From assembly GCA_026387135.1 (NCBI GenBank), contig JAPLMH010000012.1, forward strand, positions 1 through 6,895: 6,895 nt of DNA, read 5' to 3'. Source of the stretch: Candidatus Omnitrophota bacterium (lineage in GTDB: Bacteria; Omnitrophota; Gorgyraeia; 2-01-FULL-45-10). Every line of letters starts with the position of its first letter. The first letter of the stretch is position 1. The position numbers were made by a program, and so were the translations under genes. The notes beneath the pieces were generated by a model. It searched no databases and was not told the origin of the DNA. It saw only the letters and a list, made by a program, of their open reading frames with translations. Of the stretch, positions 1 through 4,773 are shown piece by piece.

Positions 1-2
1 AA

Positions 3-1286
3 AAGATGGCCCTCTCCCCCCAGATGAGGCAATCCATCAATATGCTGGGCATGTCTGTTACCGACCTCGCCGAATATATAGAATTTGCCGCGACACAAAA
101 TCCATTTTTACAGAAAATACTGGAGAATAAGGCCGCTGATATATATAAGAATAGAGCCGCTTTACCTGCGAATGAATCTTCTTACGAACATGAAAATAAG
201 CTAAAGGACGAGGAGAACCCGCGCTTTTCCCTGCTTTCCCAGATCAAGATGACCGATATAAGCAACGAATTGCTCGAAATAGCCGAATATCTGATATTTG
301 AAATGGATGACAACGGCTACATAGCTGTGGAGCCGGAAGAAGCGGCGCGCGACCTGAGTGTGGACTTAGAGGACGTAGAGGAGTGTTTAGAGGCCATACA
401 GGGCCTGGAGCCGGCAGGTATAGGCGCCGCGGACATAACCGAGTGCCTTCAATTGCAGCTGAAGAGAAAAGGTATGGAGAGGTCCTTAGAATACAATATC
501 GTGTCGTCGTTTCTAGCCGAAGTGGCAAGAGAAGATATTGATAAAGTGGCTATAGCCCTTAAGGCGGATAAAGATGCCGTGAAGCGCGCGATCGCAACGA
601 TTAAAAAATTGAACCCCCGCCCTGCCAGCACAATATTGAGCAAATCATCCGAAAAAGTCATACCTGAGCTGATAGCAAGGTTCGAGAAGAATAAGGTGCG
701 GCTTGAGCTGAATAGAGGCAGTGTTCCGGGGCTAAAGCTCTACAACCCGTATGAAAACGACTTCAATGTGATAAAGGACCCAGAGGCAAGGCAGTTTATG
801 AAAGAGAACATAAATGCCGCTAAAGCCCTTATCGATAATTTAAAACGCCGCGAAGATACTGTCTGCAAGGTGGCGAATTACATATTAACCTTCCAGCGCG
901 ATAACCTAACCAAAGATAAACATGACATAAAGACTTTAACCATAAAGGATATCGCCAAGGCTACCAATTTCCATCCATCCACAATAAGCAGGACAATCTC
1001 TCATAAGTATATTAAGGTAAACGACAAAGTGATATCCTTGAAGAGCCTGATGAGACATGGAATGAAAAAGGAGAACGGCGAGATCCAGTCAAAGACGGCC
1101 ATAAAGATGAGGATCGAGGCGTTTGTTAAGGCTGAGGATCCTGCCCGGCCATTGGGCGATGACGCAATATGCAAAAAATTGAGGGACGAAGGAATAATTC
1201 TTCAGAGACGCACTATAGCAAAATACAGGCAATCCCTGCGCATCCTACCGGCCTATTTGAGGAAGAAGATCAAAAATAACGATTAA
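3..1286 (+). CDS. rpoN: RNA polymerase sigma-54 factor RpoN, 5' end missing
   Basis: Alternative sigma factor that directs RNA polymerase to -24/-12 promoters and needs an AAA+ activator to open them. The reading frame is already open at the window edge: a Lys codon (3-5) precedes the ATG at 6, and the residues from there (MALSPQMRQSINML) match the internal Region I motif normally written LTMTPQLQQAI.LL. About 10-20 residues, with the true start, therefore lie to the left. Counting from the Met at 6: Region I is about 1-40; a short acidic linker is about 41-75; the core-binding domain includes EPAGIGAADITECLQLQL (135-152) and LNPRP (202-206); the helix-turn-helix region is about 310-350 (FHPSTISRTISHKYI); the RpoN box is 400-409 as QRRTIAKYRQ (consensus ARRTVAKYRE). 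The C-terminus is intact. Its last 17 bp overlap the convergent PIN toxin gene. Family assignment is secure. Confidence 0.96.
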   Translation, partial: KMALSPQMRQSINMLGMSVTDLAEYIEFAATQNPFLQKILENKAADIYKNRAALPANESSYEHENKLKDEENPRFSLLSQIKMTDISNELLEIAEYLIFEMDDNGYIAVEPEEAARDLSVDLEDVEECLEAIQGLEPAGIGAADITECLQLQLKRKGMERSLEYNIVSSFLAEVAREDIDKVAIALKADKDAVKRAIATIKKLNPRPASTILSKSSEKVIPELIARFEKNKVRLELNRGSVPGLKLYNPYENDFNVIKDPEARQFMKENINAAKALIDNLKRREDTVCKVANYILTFQRDNLTKDKHDIKTLTIKDIAKATNFHPSTISRTISHKYIKVNDKVISLKSLMRHGMKKENGEIQSKTAIKMRIEAFVKAEDPARPLGDDAICKKLRDEGIILQRRTIAKYRQSLRILPAYLRKKIKNND

Positions 1287-1671
1287 GGAAACGCCGCGGC
1301 GTAAAAACCCGCATCTTGCGCTTAGATCTCATGGGATAATGAGCCACATTACCTGTGATGAGACACTCTGCCTTACCTGATATAGCAACCTCAAGGAAAG
1401 ACTCATCATCTAAATCCGGCAAATGAATAGAAAGCGGCATAGCTGCTACCGGGATGCCGTAGTGCTCAATAAAATCCAACAGGATGTCTGTTTTTGACTT
1501 TTCGAATGAAAATTTCGGGCGAGCCAATACTTCTCTATATTCGGACAAGATCCGTGCATCATACAGTAAATCGAGAGACCCGGCTGCTGCCATCCTAACG
1601 ATCTCCGCGGAAGCGCCATATGGCGACAAAAGACCGGACACAAGAACGTTAGTATCAATTACAACTCTCAT
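1270..1671 (-). CDS. PIN-domain toxin (putative type II TA ribonuclease, COG1569-like)
   Basis: Predicted Mg-dependent ribonuclease, 133 aa, the usual length for a single-domain PIN toxin. The N-terminus VVIDTNVLVSG carries the first catalytic Asp (D6) and the PIN-typical Asn (N8). E44 in SEYREVL is the likely second acidic residue, and the DLDDESFLEVA block (86-96) supplies D88/D89. The later position, often Asp in PIN domains, is Asn here (ITGN, N108), followed by HYP and a C-terminal FTPRRFL. That ITGN..HYP...PRRFL arrangement is, from memory, common in the COG1569/TIGR00305 branch, so it does not by itself suggest inactivity. The ATG shares one base with the stop of the upstream antitoxin (TAATG) and has no good Shine-Dalgarno, implying translational coupling. 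The 3' end overlaps the end of convergent rpoN by 17 bp. The cellular RNA target cannot be read from sequence. Confidence 0.9.
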   Translation of the reverse strand: MRVVIDTNVLVSGLLSPYGASAEIVRMAAAGSLDLLYDARILSEYREVLARPKFSFEKSKTDILLDFIEHYGIPVAAMPLSIHLPDLDDESFLEVAISGKAECLITGNVAHYPMRSKRKMRVFTPRRFLNRYF

Positions 1672-1958
1672 TACTTTGCCCGTGCCTTGCGGACTTCCCT
1701 GATCTGAGCGTCTATCTCTCTTGCCGGCATCATATATCTTCCGGACTTCGCGCCCTGGAGCTGAAGGTCCGTAACGGCTCTAGTAGCACGCGCCCTCCTT
1801 ATAGCCGAAAGCGACTCCTCCAGAGACTCTTCCGTGATCACTGACATAATGGCTATAGGCTTGCCATTTGATGTTAAGACCATCTCTTTATATTTAGGGA
1901 GATCGATCTGTATTTGACGCGACTTGGATCTTAGATCCCTTATAGTGACGAATTTCAT
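1671..1958 (-). CDS. Phd/YefM-family antitoxin partner of the PIN toxin
   Basis: A 95-aa antitoxin expected to bind and neutralise the PIN toxin and to repress its own promoter. The N-terminal half (about residues 3-43: FVTIRDLRSKSRQI, then LTSNGKPIAIMSVI) matches the Phd/YefM fold: a start such as the-x-DLR, basic helix, then strand-turn-strand with NGKPIA. The C-terminal half is charged (EESLEESLSAIRRARATR, REIDAQIREVRKARAK) and would be the toxin-binding tail that is disordered when free. I chose the ATG at 1958: AGGAGG lies 5 nt upstream, whereas the in-frame GTG at 1964 sits inside that Shine-Dalgarno. The stop overlaps the toxin start by one base. The pairing of a Phd-type antitoxin with a PIN toxin is well known. 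Confidence in the family is good, though sequence similarity within Phd/YefM is low generally. Confidence 0.87.
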   Translation of the reverse strand: MKFVTIRDLRSKSRQIQIDLPKYKEMVLTSNGKPIAIMSVITEESLEESLSAIRRARATRAVTDLQLQGAKSGRYMMPAREIDAQIREVRKARAK

Positions 1959-1963
1959 ACGCA

Positions 1964-1969
1964 CCTCCT
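1964..1969 (-). promoter_or_regulatory. Strong Shine-Dalgarno (AGGAGG) of the PIN-module antitoxin
   Basis: The minus strand reads CAGGAGGTGCGTATG. AGGAGG is a full anti-16S match with a 5-nt spacer to the ATG at 1958. It decides the start: the alternative GTG at 1964 overlaps the motif itself. It contrasts with the toxin start, which has no comparable site, so the antitoxin should be made in excess. Confidence 0.85.
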
Positions 1970-1976
1970 GTCACTT

Positions 1977-1992
1977 AATAGTGTACACTATT
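1977..1992. promoter_or_regulatory. Perfect 16-bp palindrome, likely operator of the PIN TA module
   Basis: AATAGTGTACACTATT is identical to its reverse complement over all 16 bp. It covers the predicted -10 and starts 8 bp before the Shine-Dalgarno. Phd-type antitoxins bind such short palindromes as dimers, and toxin occupancy modulates repression. Next to it, ATTGTCA occurs twice at exactly 11-bp spacing (1990 and 2001), one DNA helical turn, the second copy forming part of the -35. The operator role is inferred from position and symmetry. Confidence 0.7.
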
Positions 1993-2008
1993 GTCACTCG
2001 ATTGTCAA
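1980..2008 (-). promoter_or_regulatory. Sigma-70-type promoter of the PIN TA module
   Basis: Read on the minus strand, a perfect -35 TTGACA (2008-2003) is followed by a 17-bp spacer and a -10 of TACACT (1985-1980, 4 of 6 consensus bases). Transcription would begin near 1973, leaving a leader of about 15 nt that contains little except the Shine-Dalgarno. The -10 lies within the 16-bp palindrome at 1977-1992. Position and spacing are as expected for an autoregulated TA operon, but the start site is predicted only. Confidence 0.75.
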
Positions 2009-2016
2009 CTGTGATA

Positions 2017-2094
2017 TTAAGAAGAGTATAGTTCGCGGAACTGCTTTTTGATCTTGTCGTCGGAGAGGTAGTCGTCTAGGCGGGAATACTCCAT
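2017..2094 (-). pseudogene. Remnant of an ABC-F gene 3' end (25 codons, in frame)
   Basis: On the minus strand an ATG at 2094 opens a 25-codon frame whose residues 6-24 read LDDYLSDDKIKKQFRELYS. The intact ABC-F protein downstream in the map ends LDDYLSDEKIKKQLHELYS. The nucleotide match covers 2027-2080 with 5 differences in 54, three of them changing an amino acid (E to D, L to F, H to R). Similarity stops abruptly on the upstream side at about 2081. The frame runs one extra Ser past the ABC-F end to a TAA at 2017. No Walker or signature motifs remain, so it cannot be an ATPase. I read it as the displaced or degraded tail of an ABC-F gene. A TATAAT (2108-2103) precedes the ATG but has no matching -35, and there is no good Shine-Dalgarno, so expression is doubtful. 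Confidence 0.75.
2027..2080. repeat. Direct repeat, copy A (ABC-F 3'-end sequence)
   Basis: This 54-bp segment matches 2809-2862 at a constant offset of 782 bp with 49 of 54 identical positions and no gaps. Flanking bases do not match on either side. The two copies bracket the whole RelE TA module and its promoter. The differences are at 2036, 2040, 2044, 2056 and 2077. Confidence 0.9.
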
Positions 2095-2122
2095 ATCTTT
2101 TCATTATAGAAAAATAAATATG

Positions 2123-2425
2123 CTATAGTTTCTTCAGACGATAAATAAGATCATTGTAGATCTTATCATCTCTTCTGATCCCGACTTTAATAACCATAAC
2201 CAAAACTTGGTCTTTTACTATTCTATAGATCACACGATAGTGGGCCACCCTGAGCTTCCAATAGCCTCTATATTCATCTGACAGCGGACTCCCGTAACTT
2301 TCAGGGGCTTTGCTGAGCTTCTTATAGATAGACTTAAGGATCAGGCGGCGAGATGGAGGATCTATATCTTTAAAATCCTCCGTTAAAACGAGCTTATGTA
2401 TGACTATGTTCCACGGGGGCATCAT
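2123..2425 (-). CDS. RelE/ParE-superfamily toxin (probable RelE-type mRNA interferase)
   Basis: A 100-aa toxin predicted to cleave mRNA, probably on the ribosome, when released from its antitoxin. The RelE core is clear: YWKLRVAHYRVIYRI (55-69) gives the K-x-R strand with K57, R59 and R64, and VMVIKVGIRRDDKIY (76-90) gives the closing strand with R84/R85 and Y90. Basic and aromatic residues in these positions are the catalytic type used by RelE, which argues for RNase rather than ParE gyrase-poison activity, though the superfamily is not cleanly separable by eye. The ATG overlaps the antitoxin stop as ATGA (4 bp). A second ATG follows immediately, and only a weak purine stretch precedes it, so translation is likely coupled to the antitoxin. 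It is full length, with the stop TAG at 2125-2123. Downstream lies the ABC-F remnant. Confidence 0.92.
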   Translation of the reverse strand: MMPPWNIVIHKLVLTEDFKDIDPPSRRLILKSIYKKLSKAPESYGSPLSDEYRGYWKLRVAHYRVIYRIVKDQVLVMVIKVGIRRDDKIYNDLIYRLKKL

Positions 2426-2700
2426 CTGATCTTTTTATAAGCCTTATCTATGGAAATATAATCACCGATCTTCGAGCTCTTATCTCTTTGTTTAGCAGTG
2501 TGGCCGAGCTCCAGGTCCTCAATACGATCTAAGATCTCCTCCATAGCGTTGTACTGATCTATGGCTATCAAAACCGCTACGGGCTTATTTCTCTTCTCTA
2601 TTACGACCTTATGGTGCCGCACCTCCTCAAGGATCCTGTCCATTCTGTTCCTGAACTCCGATACGCCTACTAGTGTAGTATCTTCTTTTATGGTGTGCAT
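2422..2700 (-). CDS. Phd/YefM-family antitoxin partner of the RelE toxin
   Basis: A 92-aa antitoxin. The N-terminal DNA-binding half shows the Phd/YefM pattern: VGVSEFRNRMDRILEEV (11-27), then HHKVVIEKRNKPVAVLI (29-45), where the RNKPVAVLI strand-turn is diagnostic. From about residue 47 it becomes a helical acidic segment (YNAMEEILDRIEDLELG) and a flexible charged tail, the expected toxin-wrapping part. The start at 2700 is supported by AGGGAGGT 7 nt upstream; an ATG at 2707 is out of frame. The stop overlaps the RelE start by 4 bp. It is only distantly like the PIN-module antitoxin (same fold motif, few shared residues), so the two modules are not recent duplicates. Expected role: neutralise RelE and repress the promoter at 2726-2754. 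Confidence 0.92.
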   Translation of the reverse strand: MHTIKEDTTLVGVSEFRNRMDRILEEVRHHKVVIEKRNKPVAVLIAIDQYNAMEEILDRIEDLELGHTAKQRDKSSKIGDYISIDKAYKKIR

Positions 2701-2707
2701 GTATCAT

Positions 2708-2715
2708 ACCTCCCT
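2708..2715 (-). promoter_or_regulatory. Strong Shine-Dalgarno (AGGGAGGT) of the RelE-module antitoxin
   Basis: The minus strand reads AGGGAGGTATGATACATG, giving a 7-nt spacer to the ATG at 2700. The ATG directly abutting the motif (2707) is in another frame and too close to be used. As in the PIN module, the antitoxin has the only strong ribosome site of the pair. Confidence 0.85.
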
Positions 2716-2725
2716 ATCAATAACA

Positions 2726-2754
2726 AGTATATCATATGTCAATTGAATAGTCAA
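2726..2754 (-). promoter_or_regulatory. Sigma-70-type promoter of the RelE TA module
   Basis: On the minus strand, -35 TTGACT (2754-2749, 5 of 6) and -10 TATACT (2731-2726, 5 of 6) are separated by 17 bp. A start near 2719 gives a leader of about 19 nt containing the AGGGAGGT site. A second TTGACA lies between the two boxes (2745-2740 region) but has no usable -10 at the right distance. The promoter lies between the ABC-F stop and the antitoxin, so the module need not depend on ABC-F read-through. Confidence 0.78.
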
Positions 2755-2756
2755 TT
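2741..2756. promoter_or_regulatory. Inverted repeat AATTGA-N4-TCAATT, likely operator of the RelE TA module
   Basis: A 16-bp dyad with 6-bp arms and a 4-bp centre covers the predicted -35. GTCAATT also recurs as a direct repeat at 2738 and 2750. The site has the length expected for a Phd/YefM antitoxin dimer, but differs in sequence from the palindrome of the PIN module and covers the -35 rather than the -10. The operator function is inferred. Confidence 0.6.
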
Positions 2757-2801
2757 TAATTGCACATTAAAATGTATATTAAATGACATGTAGGTAAAAA
2801 A

Positions 2802-4418
2802 TCAGGAATATAGTTCGTGGAGCTGTTTTTTGATCTTCTCGTCGGAGAGGTAGTCGTCCAGGGTGATATTGGCCTTGTCGACGATACCTTTTGGCGTGAT
2901 CTCGATGATGCGGTTGGCTACGGTCTGTATCAGCTTGTGGTCATGTGAAGTAAAGAGTATAGTGCCTGGGAACTTCTCAAGGCCGATATTTAGGGCTTCT
3001 ATAGACTCCAGGTCCAGATGATTAGTTGGCTCGTCCAAAATGAGAACGTTCGCCTGTGCCAGCATCATGCGCGCAAACATGCATCTGGCGCGTTCGCCTC
3101 CTGATAGGACGCTAACGGTCTTCATGGCGTCATCGCCTGAAAATAACATCCTTCCCAATGATCCGCGCACAAAACTATTGGTGGTATCATCGCTATATTG
3201 GCAGAGCCATGCGAAAAGATCCATATCTTTATCGAAGTATTTGGCATTATCTTTGGGATAGTACGCGCGGCTTGTAGAAGTGCCCCATTTAAATGTGCCG
3301 TTGTCGGGAGGGATCTCCCCTGCCAGTATTTGAAATAGGATGGTCTTAGCCAGGTTATTATGCCCCATAAAGGCTATCTTATCATTTCTTTCGATGGTTA
3401 AAGATAGATCCTTGAACATGATCTGCCCATCTAACGTCTTGGATAAGTTATCTATCTGCAATACATTGTTGCCGGCTGCGGTAAGCTGTTCAAATTTTAT
3501 ATATGGGCTCTTTCTGCTCGAGGGCTCTATCTCTTCTATCACCAGTTTCTCCAGGACCTTCTTCCGGCTCGTCGCCTGTCTGGCCTTGGAAGCATTTGCG
3601 CTGAAGCGGTCGACAAAAGCCTGCAATTCCTTGCGCTTCTCCTCTATCTTCTTATTTGTTTCTGAGCGCTGCCTTAAGATGAGCTGGCTTGATTCCAGCC
3701 AAAAACTGAAGTTACCCTTACAAAGCTGTATCTTCCCGTGGTCTATATCGGCTATATGAGTGCAGATCTTATCCAGAAAATGTCGGTCATGTGAAACGAC
3801 TATCGCGGTATTGGCGAAGTCGCATAAAAATTCCTCCAGCCACATGCAGCTCTCAAAATCCAGATTGTTCGTAGGCTCATCGAGTATCAGGATGTCGGGA
3901 TCATGAAATAGCGCCTGGGCCAATAGGACGCGTACTTTTTGTCCCGATTCAATCTGCTTCATCTCGAGCGCATGGAACTCTTCCGGGATACCGAGATCGC
4001 TTAAAAGTTTCGCGGCAGAAGCCTCGGCGGTCCAACCGGAGAGCTCCGTAAACTCCTCTTCCAGGTGAGATGCCCGCATACCATCCTCGTCGGAAAATAC
4101 CGCTTTTGAATATATCTTATCTTTTTCTGTGATTATCTCAAAGAGCCTTTTATGCCCCATGATGACTGTATTCAATACCGTATATTCGTCAAAAGCGAAC
4201 TGGTCCTGTTTCAACACGGCTACGCGCTTACCATGGACTACCTTGACGTGTCCTGTGGTAGGCTCAACCTCTCGGGCTAATATCTTTAAGAATGTGGACT
4301 TACCGGAACCATTCGCACCTATCAGTCCGTAGCAATTCCCGGCCACGAATGTCATATTCACGTCATTGAACAGGATGCGCTCGCCATAACGCAGCGATAT
4401 GTCTTCTGCTGATATCAT
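2802..4418 (-). CDS. ybiT: ABC-F family ATPase, YbiT type, with one degenerate ATP site
   Basis: A 538-aa cytosolic protein of two ABC domains and no membrane segment. ABC-F proteins act on the ribosome, for example in rescuing stalled translation or giving antibiotic protection. NBD1: Walker A GANGSGKST (34-42), signature region IESGQKVRVLLAQAL (156-170), Walker B ILILDEPTNNLD (176-187), SHD (209-211). The inter-domain linker, with FVDRFSANASKARQATSR (268-285), is the hallmark of the YbiT branch, as I remember it from E. coli YbiT. NBD2: Walker A position GHNNLAKT (352-359) lacks the usual glycines but keeps Lys; signature LSGGERAR (438-445), Walker B VLILDEPTNHLD (458-469), SHD (491-493). 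Both catalytic Glu (E181, E463) are present. The ATG at 4418 is preceded by AAGG, 4 nt away. It lies 22 bp after the small membrane-protein gene, so it is likely last in that operon. Its 3' end is duplicated at 2027-2080. A resistance role cannot be inferred. Confidence 0.95.
   Translation of the reverse strand: MISAEDISLRYGERILFNDVNMTFVAGNCYGLIGANGSGKSTFLKILAREVEPTTGHVKVVHGKRVAVLKQDQFAFDEYTVLNTVIMGHKRLFEIITEKDKIYSKAVFSDEDGMRASHLEEEFTELSGWTAEASAAKLLSDLGIPEEFHALEMKQIESGQKVRVLLAQALFHDPDILILDEPTNNLDFESCMWLEEFLCDFANTAIVVSHDRHFLDKICTHIADIDHGKIQLCKGNFSFWLESSQLILRQRSETNKKIEEKRKELQAFVDRFSANASKARQATSRKKVLEKLVIEEIEPSSRKSPYIKFEQLTAAGNNVLQIDNLSKTLDGQIMFKDLSLTIERNDKIAFMGHNNLAKTILFQILAGEIPPDNGTFKWGTSTSRAYYPKDNAKYFDKDMDLFAWLCQYSDDTTNSFVRGSLGRMLFSGDDAMKTVSVLSGGERARCMFARMMLAQANVLILDEPTNHLDLESIEALNIGLEKFPGTILFTSHDHKLIQTVANRIIEITPKGIVDKANITLDDYLSDEKIKKQLHELYS
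2809..2862. repeat. Direct repeat, copy B (within the intact ABC-F 3' end)
   Basis: Partner of the segment at 2027-2080 (49 of 54 identical, offset 782 bp, no gaps). It encodes residues 519/520-537 of the intact ABC-F protein. The ABC-F stop codon (2802-2804) lies just outside the matching block. Confidence 0.9.
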
Positions 4419-4440
4419 AAAACCTTAGATCCTTCTCTCT

Positions 4441-4773
4441 TTATATTGGCTTGAGTATGCCGGTCTTGCCGAGGATTACGATGATAATGCTGTAGATCAG
4501 CACGGTGAGCAGGAGGGTCTTTAAAGCATTGCTCCTTGTATCCTTATCCCGCATTATGCTCTTGCCGCTAAAGTACATCAAAATAATTCCAAGGCCGTTG
4601 CTTAACCAGTAAAATATCAGCACCAGCAACAAAAAATCCGCTTTTATTAATTTTATCGTCAGCCAGGCGCAAAGATACGATATTGGTATGTTTACAAATG
4701 CATCATTCCAGAATGTGAGAGGTGAAAGTAACCACCCTATGAAGAATACGGCATTCTTTATGAAGGTTGACAT
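4441..4773 (-). CDS. Small integral membrane protein, unknown function
   Basis: A 110-aa protein I cannot assign to a named family. It has about three hydrophobic helices: around residues 8-42 (FFIGWLLSPL, then NIPISYLCAWLTI, possibly two short segments), 47-69 (FLLLVLIFYWLSNGLGIILMYF) and 87-102 (LLLTVLIYSIIIVILG). A basic, charged loop (GKSIMRDKDTRSNALK) lies between the last two. The first helix region is broken by SPLTFWNDAFVNIP, rich in aromatic and polar residues, which looks like a structured loop rather than filler. The frame stays open upstream to 4833, but that extension (MRRDPGHHTDN...) is polar and lies deep in the flippase gene, so I prefer the ATG at 4773. This overlaps the flippase end by 16 bp and has no visible Shine-Dalgarno, suggesting coupled translation. 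Position suggests a role linked to the flippase or envelope, by inference only. Confidence 0.7.
   Translation of the reverse strand: MSTFIKNAVFFIGWLLSPLTFWNDAFVNIPISYLCAWLTIKLIKADFLLLVLIFYWLSNGLGIILMYFSGKSIMRDKDTRSNALKTLLLTVLIYSIIIVILGKTGILKPI

Noticed and set aside
244..528. 94-codon open frame on the - strand within rpoN
   Set aside because: It lies opposite the RpoN core-binding domain, is rich in Arg/Pro/Ser as expected for an antisense reading, and shows no domain.
1291..1302. ACGCCGCGGCGT palindrome as a rho-independent terminator
   Set aside because: At most a 4-bp stem with a 4-nt loop. On the + strand it is followed by A residues, not T, and on the - strand it is upstream of the PIN stop with only three T residues after it.
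1959..1964. GTG at 1964 as start of the PIN-module antitoxin
   Set aside because: The codon overlaps the AGGAGG Shine-Dalgarno; the ATG at 1958 has proper spacing.
2096..2131. TATAAT at 2108-2103 as a promoter for the ABC-F remnant
   Set aside because: The -10 is perfect, but the base sequence 16-18 bp upstream has almost no -35 match. The region is AT-rich, so chance is likely.
2764..2835. A/T runs around the ABC-F stop as a terminator
   Set aside because: TTTTTT follows the stop on the - strand, but no GC-bearing stem precedes it. The only pairing is A-run to T-run.
3198..3214. GG/GC spacing resembling a sigma-54 (-24/-12) promoter
   Set aside because: It lies inside the ABC-F coding region, the GG-GC spacing is 9 rather than 10, and it faces no gene start.
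3340..3759. 139-codon open frame on the + strand opposite the ABC-F gene
   Set aside because: It is antisense to the conserved ABC-F linker and NBD2, has no recognisable motif, and lacks a supported start. It is a shadow frame.
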